Below are positions 44,852 through 54,533 of a stretch of 64,000 bases of DNA, in pieces; the first letter of the stretch is position 1; each line of letters begins with the position of its first letter. The translations under genes were made by a program, and so were the position numbers. The notes beneath the pieces are model-generated. The model saw only the letters and a list, made by a program, of their open reading frames with translations. It was not told the DNA's origin and ran no database searches. Source of the stretch: an uncultured Pseudovibrio sp. (GTDB taxonomy: Bacteria > Pseudomonadota > Alphaproteobacteria > Rhizobiales > Stappiaceae); NCBI GenBank assembly GCA_947496145.1, contig CANMBS010000001.1:418802-482801 (forward strand). The letters are read 5' to 3'.

Positions 44852-45898
44852 TCAGGTTGGTGACGGCGCAACTCTTTTGGCACGTGGCAACTCAGCAATA
44901 TAGGCCCATGCAGGCCGCTTAAAGAGGAAGTGACCGTAGCCAACTTTGTTGATCAACCAGAACAGGATCACCGGAGAAATGGTCGCGACGCAGGTGACAA
45001 TAAGCGAGATGACGCCTGCATCCTGAATAATGCCAAGCTTGAGCAGGATGGTGCGTGACACCGCCATGGGAAAGAAGAAGGACAGGTAGATAACAATGGA
45101 GTTTTGCCCCATATAGCGGAGCAGGTCCAAAGCCTTAACTTTGGAAAGCAAAGCGGAAACTGTGATAACTGCCAGTGCTCCAAGGCCACCCAGAGCGAGG
45201 GATACGAACGGAAGTTCTGAGTAACCGTAGGCGACAAAGAGGCCGTTGACGAGCGCCCATAAGAAGGTAAAGGCAAGCCCCTTTATGGTGTTATCGCGCA
45301 CCCAGTCGGCAACCACAAAAATCTTTCCTGCAAGAATATAGCCTGCGAAGAAGTACACGAAGCGGGAAGCGGTTTCGTCTACCAGCACGGAGCCGGTATG
45401 GATATCGCTAATCTGAAGGGCTGCTGCAACCAGCATGGTTGCCTGCCATGGCACCTTAAGTGAATGCAGCAGTTTGGTGATAACGAAGAAAACGGGCAGT
45501 GCGTAAATGAACCAGAGGGTTCCGAAGGGCTGCACAAAAGCAAGGGCATATTGCATTGCCACACCATCCCAGCCGGTATCACCTGCAAAGGAGGGCGCTT
45601 TCATGCCGAACTGGATAGTGAGCCACAGCACATAGAAGTAGAAGAAGTGTACGACTTTACGGTCCAGATACAACCGCCAGTCACGGCCAATTGTGAGGGC
45701 AAGAAACAGACCGGAGATCATGAAGAAGTCTGGCATGCGGAAGGGAGCGGCGAAGGCTACGATATCGCCCATGAACCCCATTTCGCCTGTTGCCTTTCCC
45801 ACGCCTTTGGTTGAATGCAGCATGACAACGAGGAAGATGCAAAAGCCCTTTGCATAATCCACCCAGTCAATGCGACCCGGGATGCCTTGCGTCTTCAT
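44852..45898 (-). CDS. Membrane acyltransferase (acyltransferase 3 family)
   Basis: This protein of about 348 residues has ten or so membrane helices. It starts RIDWVDYAKGFCIFLVVMLHS, with the catalytic His of acyltransferase 3 proteins. PFRMPDFFMISGLFLAL then follows, where the conserved FF.ISGF-like motif lies. Such proteins O-acylate or O-succinylate sugars on lipids, glucans or polysaccharides using cytosolic acyl donors. The acceptor here is unknown. I chose the ATG at 45898, with AAGG about ten bases upstream; the TTG at 45904 is the alternative. Confidence 0.75.
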   Translation of the reverse strand: MKTQGIPGRIDWVDYAKGFCIFLVVMLHSTKGVGKATGEMGFMGDIVAFAAPFRMPDFFMISGLFLALTIGRDWRLYLDRKVVHFFYFYVLWLTIQFGMKAPSFAGDTGWDGVAMQYALAFVQPFGTLWFIYALPVFFVITKLLHSLKVPWQATMLVAAALQISDIHTGSVLVDETASRFVYFFAGYILAGKIFVVADWVRDNTIKGLAFTFLWALVNGLFVAYGYSELPFVSLALGGLGALAVITVSALLSKVKALDLLRYMGQNSIVIYLSFFFPMAVSRTILLKLGIIQDAGVISLIVTCVATISPVILFWLINKVGYGHFLFKRPAWAYIAELPRAKRVAPSPT

Positions 45899-46087
45899 CG
45901 TCAAACTACCTTAAATATAATTATGTAAATTTATACAACCATACGTGAGATACGTAGTTTTCGCTAGAAAACATATTTCAAATTTGAATTAATGGTTACT
46001 GAGGTGTTTTTCGAGAGGAGAGCGGCTTTTGTGCTGCGGGAGACCCTCAAGCCCAACTTAGGGTCCCTCCCATAATCACTTTATATT

Positions 46088-46612
46088 TTACCGAGGTTTC
46101 TTGTCATCATCAGACCAGGGGCTGATCTGGTCAGGATTGCGTGGCCGGGATGGTTCGTCATCTTCGCCGTGGCGGGAGGAGGTCCATTCGTCTTCGTTAA
46201 GGTCCACAGTGCCATCCTGACGGCGGTAGCCGGGATTGACGTGGATGTTTTGCACCTTCACGTGACGGGCAAGGAATTTGCCAATCGCTTCGCGCAGTGG
46301 CGGAATGAACAGTAAAAGGCCGATGGCATCTGTAAAGAAGCCCGGAATCAAAAGCATGAGTCCTGCAAAGACGATCATTGCACCGTGCATCATCTCATGA
46401 CTGGGCACGCGGCCTGCTTCCATTTCGCTGCGCATGCGCATGAGCAAGGACAGACCTTGCTGTCGCAGCATGTAAGTGCCGGCAGCGGCGGACGCGACCG
46501 TCAGCAGGATTGTGGGAATTGCCCCGATAACACTTCCAACCTCAATAAAGAGATAGATCTCAATAGTTGGCAGCAGGATGAAACAGGCAAGAATAATAAG
46601 TCCGAGTGGCAT
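46088..46612 (-). CDS. fxsA: FxsA family membrane protein
   Basis: This 174-residue protein has the FxsA pattern: three or four helices, PTIEIYLFIEVGSVIGAIPTI (in part), a short amphipathic segment and LLIPGFFTDAIGLLLFIPPLR. E. coli FxsA counters exclusion of phage T7 by the F-plasmid protein PifA; the general function is unsettled. The C-terminal tail is charged. It is divergent from the tim44 gene. Imperfect dyad symmetry at 46039-46073 may terminate it. Confidence 0.82.
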   Translation of the reverse strand: MPLGLIILACFILLPTIEIYLFIEVGSVIGAIPTILLTVASAAAGTYMLRQQGLSLLMRMRSEMEAGRVPSHEMMHGAMIVFAGLMLLIPGFFTDAIGLLLFIPPLREAIGKFLARHVKVQNIHVNPGYRRQDGTVDLNEDEWTSSRHGEDDEPSRPRNPDQISPWSDDDKKPR

Positions 46613-46901
46613 AGCGTCCGCGTTGGTTCAGATCGTTTGTTTTTCAGCACCTAAATGCTGTGGTGTTTCATATAGTGGGCGATCTTCGGTGAATTGCAAT
46701 GGCTGATCTAACCTTATACTTGCGTGTTAAGACCTTAAAAAGGCGTTGGGATGGACATGAAATAGCTGGATGTTGCTGATAGAAACCTTAAATTAGTGAC
46801 AGAGCCTGTAAAAATGCGATAGAGCATCTTATCTAGTAGTGTAATGCATTTGAACTTTGGCAGGCAGTAGCCAACGAGTAAAGGACCGGTCGGTACTCGG
46901 A

Positions 46902-47648
46902 ATGAACGAAATATTCGACGTCTACAACATCATCTTCCTTATTGCCGCAGTGGTTATTTTTCTGCGCTTACGCTCCGTTCTGGGCAATCGCACAGGTAAC
47001 GAAGGTAAACCTTTCGACCCGTATTCTGCCCAGAAAAAGCAGGAAAATCAGCAATCTGACGCGCCTCAAAGCGACGATAACGTTATCCCGCTTCCGGGAA
47101 GTGAGCATGTTCATCACGATCCAGAACGCGCTGAACGGGAAGCGCGCGAGCAGGTTGAAGCTGAGATCAATAATGTTGCCAAATCCGGCACTGCTTTGAA
47201 CCACGGCCTGCGTGAAATCTGGAAAGCAGAACCTTCCTTCAACCCGAAAGAATTTGTGGCTGGTGCACGTGGTGCCTATGAGATCATCCTCATGTCATTC
47301 GCACAAGGCGATCGCCGCACATTGAAGGACCTTCTTTCCCCTGAAGTCTTTGCAGGTTTCTCCTCCGCAATTGATGACCGTGAAAGTCGCAATGAACGGG
47401 TTGAATCCACTTTCGTCGGCATCGACAAGGCAGACATTACGGAAGCAAACTTCAATGCAAAGGACAGCCTTGCGGAAGTTACTGTTCGCTTCAAGAGCCA
47501 GCTGATCACAGCAACGCGGGACTCTGAAAACCGCATTGTTGATGGTGACCCAACTGCGGTGAGTGAGTTGACCGACATCTGGACCTTCGCTCGCACGACC
47601 GGTGCGAACGATCCAAACTGGAAACTGGTTGCAACTGAATCTGCATGA
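46902..47648 (+). CDS. Tim44-like domain protein (bacterial TimA type)
   Basis: The protein has one N-terminal membrane helix (YNIIFLIAAVVIFLRLRSV). A charged linker and a C-terminal Tim44/MBA1-like domain follow (about 120-248), with GAYEIILMSFAQGDRRTLKDLLSPEVF and WTFARTTGANDPNWKLVAT. Alphaproteobacterial relatives are inner-membrane proteins related to the mitochondrial import motor, possibly helping protein translocation or quality control. The ATG at 46902 is chosen over the TTG at 46857. The last bases overlap mltA (ATGATG), so translation is coupled. Confidence 0.85.
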   Translation: MNEIFDVYNIIFLIAAVVIFLRLRSVLGNRTGNEGKPFDPYSAQKKQENQQSDAPQSDDNVIPLPGSEHVHHDPERAEREAREQVEAEINNVAKSGTALNHGLREIWKAEPSFNPKEFVAGARGAYEIILMSFAQGDRRTLKDLLSPEVFAGFSSAIDDRESRNERVESTFVGIDKADITEANFNAKDSLAEVTVRFKSQLITATRDSENRIVDGDPTAVSELTDIWTFARTTGANDPNWKLVATESA

Positions 47649-48745
47649 TGTTTTCCTTTCATCGCGGCGCGTTGAGTTTCATTATGGCACTCAGCGTCGC
47701 GGCGGGGATAACTTCTTCTGCCATTGCCGGAAGAGCCCTCTTACCTGACCAGAGGGCCATGCAAACCGCTAAGCTCTCTGAGCCGCTAGACCCCAATGAA
47801 ATTGATGGATGGGTTGCAGATGATCACGCTGCGGCCCTTTCTGCTTTTGTGGCTCATTGTGAAGCGAGCAAGGGACGCACGCTGCCAACCAAAGCGTTTG
47901 GCATTAGCAACGCAAATTTACGCGCTATCTGCGCAAAAGCACGCAAAACCAACGCAAAAGATGCGAAAACCTTTTTAGAACAGCACTTTACGTTTCATCG
48001 CGTGAAAGACGAGGGGTTTGTGACCGGCTACTACATGCCGGAGCTGGAAGGTTCACTGGTTCGCACCTCTGAATATTCTGTTCCTCTTCATGGTTATCCT
48101 AAGGATTTGAAGGTTTTACCGACCCGTGGCGAGGTGATGGATGGTGCGCTGGATGACATGGGGCTGGAAGTGCTTTGGTTGAAAGACCCGATTGATGCAT
48201 TTTTTACAGCTATTCAGGGTTCTGCCCGCGTTCGCCTGCCTGATGGCGAGCTGCTTCGTCTGGCTTTTGCAGGCAAGTCTGGCCACGAGTATACACCGAT
48301 TGGGCGAGTACTCATTGAGCGCGGGGAAATTGCCAAGGAAAACATGAGCATGGATGCTTTGCGTTCATGGTTATCCAACAATCCATCCCAGCAAAATGAA
48401 GTGTTTCACCACAACAAATCCTACATCTTCTTTGAGTTACAATCGCCAGAAACAGCAGAACCTTCTGCAATTGGAGGTGCAGGAACACCACTTACGGACC
48501 TGAGATCACTGGCAATTGATGATGATCTGCACACATATGGCAGTTTAATTTTTGTCTCTAGTGAGTTAAGGACCTACGACAAATCAGGTGAACGCTTCGC
48601 AAGGCTTATGGTTGCTCAGGATACCGGGTCCGCCATCAAAGGCGCTGCACGAGGCGACATTTTTGTTGGAAGTGGTGCAAAGGCCGGTACGATTGCCGGG
48701 AATATCCGTCACCAAGCGGTATTCTATCTCCTTGTTCCAAAATAA
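47645..48745 (+). CDS. mltA: Membrane-bound lytic murein transglycosylase A
   Basis: The 366-residue precursor has a signal peptide (SFIMALSVAAGITSSAIAG). The mature part has the MltA barrel, including VTGYYMPELEGSLVRT, ARVRLPDGELLRLAFAGKSG and the 3D domain near the end with VAQDTGSAIKGAARGDIFVG (catalytic Asp region). It cleaves glycan strands to 1,6-anhydromuropeptides at the outer membrane. There is no lipobox Cys in this copy. It follows tim44 and precedes smr. Confidence 0.88.
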   Translation: MMFSFHRGALSFIMALSVAAGITSSAIAGRALLPDQRAMQTAKLSEPLDPNEIDGWVADDHAAALSAFVAHCEASKGRTLPTKAFGISNANLRAICAKARKTNAKDAKTFLEQHFTFHRVKDEGFVTGYYMPELEGSLVRTSEYSVPLHGYPKDLKVLPTRGEVMDGALDDMGLEVLWLKDPIDAFFTAIQGSARVRLPDGELLRLAFAGKSGHEYTPIGRVLIERGEIAKENMSMDALRSWLSNNPSQQNEVFHHNKSYIFFELQSPETAEPSAIGGAGTPLTDLRSLAIDDDLHTYGSLIFVSSELRTYDKSGERFARLMVAQDTGSAIKGAARGDIFVGSGAKAGTIAGNIRHQAVFYLLVPK

Positions 48746-48771
48746 GAATTGATCGTGAACGGATCGGATAG

Positions 48772-49443
48772 ATGACGAATGGTGATCGCACAAAGCGAGC
48801 CAGAACAAAGCAGCTGACAGACGCAGACAAGCGCTTGTGGGACAGAGTGAAAGCCACTTTGACACCGATCCATGCTGAGCGCTTTTCAGCAAATCTGGAA
48901 GACAGCACGCAGCTTTCCGAGCCTGATCAACCCCTTATGAACGCTCAGCAAGTGGACAAGTCTGCTCCAGAGCTGAAGCCGCAACTTGTTTCACCACCAA
49001 AACCACAGGCGAAAAAGAGCCGTGCAAACAAAGGTAAAACGGCACCTGATTACAGCCCGCCCAAACCTGTTGTGCCACCTATTCCACCGCTTTCACCGCT
49101 GAATAAAAAAGAACGCAAAAAAGTTGCTCGCGGTGGCAAGGGTTATATTGATGCACGGATCGACCTGCACGGGCTTACACAGTATCAGGCTCATCAACGC
49201 TTAACGTCGTTCATCTATCAATCTCAAGCCATGGGATATTCTCTGGTTCTGGTGATTACGGGGAAGGGGCTGGACAACTCCAAAAGCCCTTATGGTGATG
49301 ATCGCGGCGTTTTGCGCAGAATGGTCCCGCAGTGGCTTTCGCTTCCAGATATGCGCAGCTGTGTGATAGGCTTTGATCAGGCACATGTTTCACACGGTGG
49401 TGGCGGTGCACTTTATGTGCGCATTCGCAAGCGCAAGAAATAA
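48772..49443 (+). CDS. Smr domain protein
   Basis: This 223-residue protein has a long variable N-terminal half and a C-terminal Smr domain with RIDLHGLTQYQAHQRL, LVITGKGLD and HGGGGALYVRIRK. Smr domains cleave or bind branched nucleic acids, or act on stalled-ribosome mRNA, depending on the protein. Gene order after mltA and before the HTH regulator matches Rhizobiales chromosomes, so it is likely part of one transcription unit. Confidence 0.85.
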   Translation: MTNGDRTKRARTKQLTDADKRLWDRVKATLTPIHAERFSANLEDSTQLSEPDQPLMNAQQVDKSAPELKPQLVSPPKPQAKKSRANKGKTAPDYSPPKPVVPPIPPLSPLNKKERKKVARGGKGYIDARIDLHGLTQYQAHQRLTSFIYQSQAMGYSLVLVITGKGLDNSKSPYGDDRGVLRRMVPQWLSLPDMRSCVIGFDQAHVSHGGGGALYVRIRKRKK

Positions 49444-49461
49444 GCTAGGATTTTCAGCAGG

Positions 49462-49833
49462 ATGACACCTTTTGGGGCCAAAGTCAGAGAGCTGCGGGCA
49501 AAGCAGAATATTACTCTGAAAGAAATGGCAGAGGCGCTTTCGGTTTCCTCTGCATATCTGAGCGCGTTAGAACATGGAAAACGCGGCTCCCCAACATGGT
49601 ACATGGTTCAGCGCATCATAACCTATTTCAATGTAATATGGGATGAAGCTGAGGAACTGCAAAGATTAGCTGAGTTGTCCGATCCCAAGATTACGATTGA
49701 TACTGGCGGCCTCTCACCGCAAGCGACCGAACTGACGAATATGCTCGCGACTAAGATTACCGGCCTTTCTGAAGAGTCTCTGGAGCATCTTATTCACCAG
49801 TTGAGAGTTGTTAGCTCCCGCGACAATATCTAG
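49462..49833 (+). CDS. XRE-family helix-turn-helix regulator
   Basis: This 123-residue protein has an N-terminal Cro/CI helix-turn-helix (GAKVRELRAKQNITLKEMAE, then SSAYLSALEHGKRGSP), which is the DNA-binding part. The short C-terminal helical part has no ligand-binding motif. It follows smr with an 18-base gap. Targets are unknown. This position downstream of smr is conserved in relatives. Confidence 0.82.
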   Translation: MTPFGAKVRELRAKQNITLKEMAEALSVSSAYLSALEHGKRGSPTWYMVQRIITYFNVIWDEAEELQRLAELSDPKITIDTGGLSPQATELTNMLATKITGLSEESLEHLIHQLRVVSSRDNI

Positions 49834-49982
49834 TATGAAAACCCGCAGTTCATTCACTTCTTAACTTGTTGTTTTAGTGTTTTTTTTCGTTAGATCGGTT
49901 CAGCTCACTTGAGAGATACGCTCTAGTCGAACCACACAAAGCCCTGTAAAGTCAGTTTGCTGATTTAAAGTGGACTGCTGCT

Positions 49983-52811
49983 ATGACACCTGAAGAACTA
50001 AATGTGGATCAACTGATTGATCCAAAAGCACTTCTTAACGAGCTGAAAGCGCTGGTTGAAAAGCATGGTGGTGACGGCAGCAGCTTTAAACTTCGCGCGG
50101 ATGTTCTTGCTACACTGAAAGCCAGCCACAAAGCAGCTCACAAAGAGATTGAGAAAATGCTGCTCGATGACGGGAAAGGACGGCACTGCGCAGAACGCCT
50201 TTCCTGCGTACAGGATCAGCTCATTCAGGTGATCTATGAGTTTGCGGTCACCTATGTTTATCCTGTTGACAATCCTACAAAATCAGAACGCCTGAGCATT
50301 ATTTCCGTTGGTGGTTATGGCAGGGGCACACTTGGGCCGCAATCCGACGTGGACCTGCTGTTCCTGTGGCCCTACAAGCAGACACCGTGGGGGGATCAAG
50401 TTGTTGAATTCATTCTCTATATGCTGTGGGATATGGGCCTGAAGGTTGGGCATTCGACCCGTAACCTTGATGAAACTATCAGACAGTGCAAAGAGGATTT
50501 GACGGTTCGTACGGCGGTACTTGAGGCCCGCTATGTGTGGGGTGATGAAAAGCTCTGCGAAGAGTTGCTGAAACGCTTCGACAAAGAGATTGTTTCTGGC
50601 ACCGGAGCTGAATTTATTGCAGCAAAACTGGTGGAACGAGATGAGCGCCATGAACGGCAGGGGGCCTCTCGTTATCTGGTGGAGCCGAATGTCAAAGAAG
50701 GCAAGGGAGGAATGCGCGACCTGAATACCCTGTTCTGGATTGCGAAGTACTTTTACCGTGTTCCAAATGGGCTTGGGCTTGTTGAGAAGGGCGTCTTCTC
50801 TCGTCGGGTTTTGAATCGGTTCCGAAAGAGTCAGGATTTCCTCTGGGCTGTGCGTTGCCATTTGCATTTTTTGACTAACCGGCCCGAAGAGCGGTTAAGC
50901 TTTGATGTTCAAAGGGAAATTGCTGATAGGCTAGGGTATATGGACCATCCCGGCATGCGTGCTGTTGAGCGGTTCATGAAGCACTATTTTCTGGTGGCAA
51001 AGGATGTTGGTGATCTCACCCGCATTTTTGCGGCAGCGCTGGAAGAGCAGCATGTGAAGTCAGCGCCAAGCATTTCGCGATTTTTGGGGAGCTTTGTTCC
51101 GGGCAGCAGGCATAAGCGACGATCCATTAAAGGAACCAGAGACTTCCTTGTAGAAAACGGACGCCTTGTCGCCTCGAAGCCAGATATTTTCGAGAGAGAC
51201 CCTGTCAATCTGATACGTGTTTTTTATCTGCTTGATAAGACCAATCTGGATATGCACCCGGAATTGCTGAAATTGGTTCGTCGATCCCGCCGGTTGATCG
51301 ATGCTGATTTCAGGAAGAATGATCAGGCGAACCGCTTATTCCTGAAAATTCTGACCAGCCGGAGCGACCCGGAAACGGTTCTGCGGGCTATGAACGAGTC
51401 CTCCATTCTAGGTCAGTTCCTGCCTGAGTTTCGTAAGGTGGTCGCGATGATGCAGTTCAACATGTACCATCACTACACAGTTGACGAGCACCTCATCCGT
51501 TCTGTTGGTGTACTTTCAGAGATTGAGCGCGGGATGGGGGGTGATAGCCACCCGCTGGCGACGGATCTCATCAAGTCGGTTCACAGCCGAAAAGTACTTT
51601 ATGTAGCAATGCTTTTGCATGACGTGGCAAAGGGGCGGCCAGAGGATCATTCCATTGCCGGGGCTAAGATTGCCCGCAAAGTATGCCCTCGACTGGGGCT
51701 GTCTCAGGCGGAGACGGACACTGTAGCCTGGCTGATTGAGCAGCACCTTGAGATGAGTACTGTTGCACAGTCTCGTGATTTGAGTGACCCGAAAACAATC
51801 AAGGATTTCTGCCGCAAAGTGCAGAGTCTGGAACGCTTGCAGCTTTTGCTGATTTTAACCGTCGCAGATATTCGCGCTGTTGGGCCCGGTGTGTTTAATG
51901 GCTGGAAAGGCCAGTTGCTGCGCACGCTTTATTACGAAAGCGAAACTATTTTAAGTGGTGGTCATGGTCGCACCAGTCAGCAGCAGCGCGTTGAAGCAGC
52001 CAAGCAGGAGCTGGTAGAGCATCTGAAGGGCTGGACGCCTGAAGAGTTGGAGAGCTATCTCAACCGGCATTATCCGGCTTACTGGTTGCGTGTTGATCTG
52101 AAGAGTAAACTTCACCATGCAGACCTTATTCGCAAAACAGATGCGGAGGACGAACACCTTGCCACCTCTGTAAAACCCCATGAATTTGAAGGGGTTACGG
52201 AAATCACGGTGCTTGCACCAGATCACCCGAGACTGCTTTCCACCATTGCACGGGCTTGTTTTGCAGCTGGTGCAAACATTGTTGATGCACACATTGACAC
52301 CACAAAGGACGGCCTCGCGCTTGATACTATTTTCATCAGCCGGGAGCTGCCTGAGGATCGGGATGAGTCTCGCCGTGGTGAGCGCATCTGTACGATCATC
52401 AAGGATGCCTTGCGGGGAACCGCTCCAATGCCAGAGGTAAAGGGTCTCGCCAAGAAGACCAGCGCTCGCAACAAGGCGTTTTCTCTACAAACCACTGTTT
52501 TGGTTAGCAATTCATGGTCTGAAAACTATACGGTTGTTGAAGTGACGGGTCTTGATCGACCCGGCTTACTCTCTGATCTGACCTCGGAAATTTCCGCTCT
52601 CAACCTGAACATCATGAGTGCGCATGTTGGTACGTTTGGGGAGAAGGCGGTGGATGTATTTTATGTGACGGACCTGACGGGTCAGAAAATTCACAATGTG
52701 GGGCGGCAGGAATCTATTCGCGATAGACTTAAAAACGCCTTTGACGGTAAAAAGCCACAAAAGTCGCCTAATGGGCATCGGCGTAAACCACAAAGACTTA
52801 CAGGTAAGTAA
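49983..52811 (+). CDS. glnD: Bifunctional [protein-PII] uridylyltransferase/uridylyl-removing enzyme
   Basis: This 942-residue nitrogen sensor has a nucleotidyltransferase motif GGYGRGTLGPQSDVDLLFLW. The HD hydrolase centre is VAMLLHDVAKGRPEDHS (about residue 540), and two C-terminal ACT domains follow (EITVLAPDHPRLLSTIAR and VEVTGLDRPGLLSDLTSEIS). It uridylylates PII proteins when glutamine is low and removes UMP when it is high. Frame and length are normal. It is followed after six bases by murJ, probably one operon. Confidence 0.95.
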   Translation: MTPEELNVDQLIDPKALLNELKALVEKHGGDGSSFKLRADVLATLKASHKAAHKEIEKMLLDDGKGRHCAERLSCVQDQLIQVIYEFAVTYVYPVDNPTKSERLSIISVGGYGRGTLGPQSDVDLLFLWPYKQTPWGDQVVEFILYMLWDMGLKVGHSTRNLDETIRQCKEDLTVRTAVLEARYVWGDEKLCEELLKRFDKEIVSGTGAEFIAAKLVERDERHERQGASRYLVEPNVKEGKGGMRDLNTLFWIAKYFYRVPNGLGLVEKGVFSRRVLNRFRKSQDFLWAVRCHLHFLTNRPEERLSFDVQREIADRLGYMDHPGMRAVERFMKHYFLVAKDVGDLTRIFAAALEEQHVKSAPSISRFLGSFVPGSRHKRRSIKGTRDFLVENGRLVASKPDIFERDPVNLIRVFYLLDKTNLDMHPELLKLVRRSRRLIDADFRKNDQANRLFLKILTSRSDPETVLRAMNESSILGQFLPEFRKVVAMMQFNMYHHYTVDEHLIRSVGVLSEIERGMGGDSHPLATDLIKSVHSRKVLYVAMLLHDVAKGRPEDHSIAGAKIARKVCPRLGLSQAETDTVAWLIEQHLEMSTVAQSRDLSDPKTIKDFCRKVQSLERLQLLLILTVADIRAVGPGVFNGWKGQLLRTLYYESETILSGGHGRTSQQQRVEAAKQELVEHLKGWTPEELESYLNRHYPAYWLRVDLKSKLHHADLIRKTDAEDEHLATSVKPHEFEGVTEITVLAPDHPRLLSTIARACFAAGANIVDAHIDTTKDGLALDTIFISRELPEDRDESRRGERICTIIKDALRGTAPMPEVKGLAKKTSARNKAFSLQTTVLVSNSWSENYTVVEVTGLDRPGLLSDLTSEISALNLNIMSAHVGTFGEKAVDVFYVTDLTGQKIHNVGRQESIRDRLKNAFDGKKPQKSPNGHRRKPQRLTGK

Positions 52812-52817
52812 TTTTAA

Positions 52818-54371
52818 ATGAGCCTTTTCAAAAGCTTCGCTACTGTTGGTGGCGCAACCATGCTGAGCCGATTATGCGGCTTCGGGCGAGACGTGATGCT
52901 GGCAGCGTTTGTCGGCACCAGCCCTGTTGCAGATGCTTTTGTTGTGGCTTTCAGATTGCCAAACCTGTTTCGCCGATTATTTGCGGAAGGTGCATTTAAC
53001 TCCGCTTTTGTGCCACTCTTTGCCCGATCCGTTGAAGAAGATGGCGAGCAGGGTGCACGCAAGTTTGCTGGTGAGATTGCTGCAACGCTGTTTTGGGCGC
53101 TGGTGATTGTTCTTGCACTTGCAGAAGTGTTCATGCCGCTGCTCGTTCATTTGCTGGCACCGGGTTATTTTTCTGATCCGGCTAAATTTGACCTTACCGT
53201 CCTCATGTCGAGGATCGCGTTCCCATATCTGCTGTTTATGTCACTCCTCGCCTTTGTGAGTGGGATTCTCAATACATTTCAGCGCTTTCTGGCAGCGGCG
53301 ATGGCACCTGTCATGCTGAATGTGGTTATGATGGCAGTACTGGCAGGCATTGGATTTTATGGCATGGAGCCGAACCAGACCACGGGCGTTCTTCTTGTTG
53401 TTGGTGTTTCGGTTGCCGGTGTGGTGCAGCTTGGCGTTGTTGCCATTGGCATGAAGCGGCTTGGTTTTCGTGTTCCGATTATGCGGCCCCGCTGGACACC
53501 CGGAGTAAAACGTCTGCTGGTATTGGGTGTTCCCGGTGTGATTGCCGGGGGAATTACGCAAATCAACATTACGGTTGGCACTATTATCGCCTCACTGGAA
53601 AATAGCGCAAATTCATACCTTTACTACGCTGACAGGATTTATCAGCTGCCGCTAGGAGTGGTTGGGATAGCCATTGGCGTTGTGTTGCTGCCGAGCCTTA
53701 CACGGCAATTGCGGTCCGGGCAGGAGGAGCTGGTTCATCACACCCAGAACCGTGCAATGGAGTTTGCGCTTGCTCTTACACTGCCTGCTGCTGTGGCTTT
53801 GGTGATCATTCCTGATACGGTGATTTCAGTTCTGTTTCAGCGCGGGCAGTTTTCTGATGCTGCGGTTGAGCAAACAGCTCTGGCGTTGATGGCATTTGCC
53901 GTTGGTTTGCCAGCATTTGTGCTGAATAAAGTACTGTCACCCGGCTTCTTTGCACGGGAAGATACCAAGACGCCAATGTACTTTGCTGCTGTTGGCATGG
54001 TGGTGAACGTTGCGCTTGCTATTTTGCTCTTTCCGGTCTTCAAACATGTTGGCATTGCGATTGGGACCACTGCGGCGGGCTGGGTCAACACAGGTTTGCT
54101 GGCTTTTGTGTTGTGGCGGCGTGGCCATTTTATCGTTGATGGCGCGTTACTGAAAAGGATTCCGCTATTAGGGGTTGCGAGCGCGTTGATGGGGGTTGTT
54201 GTTTATGGCGGAACAATCGTCCTTGAGCCTCTTTCCGCCTCCAGTCTTTTTGTCATTCGTGCGAGTGAGCTTGTTCTGCTTGTTCTGGTTGGTCTGGTTT
54301 CCTTCGCGGTTCTGGTGCAACTGACTGGCACTGTAGATTTTCGCACACAGCTACGTAAATTACGGCGATAA
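52818..54371 (+). CDS. murJ: Lipid II flippase MurJ
   Basis: This 517-residue inner-membrane protein of about 14 helices belongs to the MviN/MOP family. MLSRLCGFGRDVMLAAFVG and DAFVVAFRLPNLFRRLFAEG AFNSAFVP (read across the gap) give the charged N-terminal signature. It flips the peptidoglycan precursor lipid II to the periplasm. It starts six bases after glnD. The order glnD-murJ-trpS is shared with Rhizobiales. Confidence 0.95.
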   Translation: MSLFKSFATVGGATMLSRLCGFGRDVMLAAFVGTSPVADAFVVAFRLPNLFRRLFAEGAFNSAFVPLFARSVEEDGEQGARKFAGEIAATLFWALVIVLALAEVFMPLLVHLLAPGYFSDPAKFDLTVLMSRIAFPYLLFMSLLAFVSGILNTFQRFLAAAMAPVMLNVVMMAVLAGIGFYGMEPNQTTGVLLVVGVSVAGVVQLGVVAIGMKRLGFRVPIMRPRWTPGVKRLLVLGVPGVIAGGITQINITVGTIIASLENSANSYLYYADRIYQLPLGVVGIAIGVVLLPSLTRQLRSGQEELVHHTQNRAMEFALALTLPAAVALVIIPDTVISVLFQRGQFSDAAVEQTALALMAFAVGLPAFVLNKVLSPGFFAREDTKTPMYFAAVGMVVNVALAILLFPVFKHVGIAIGTTAAGWVNTGLLAFVLWRRGHFIVDGALLKRIPLLGVASALMGVVVYGGTIVLEPLSASSLFVIRASELVLLVLVGLVSFAVLVQLTGTVDFRTQLRKLRR

Positions 54372-54533
54372 CAGACTTCCTGCTTTGTAAACCACTTGCG
54401 CATACGCAAAAGCGCAGTCATAACCACCGGGCTTAATCTGCGCGGGCTACAGTCGTTTGTTTGTCACCCATTCAATCTATGTTCGCGCAACCCACTGGCC
54501 CTTCCAAACGGCCCAAGCCTAGGGATATTTGTT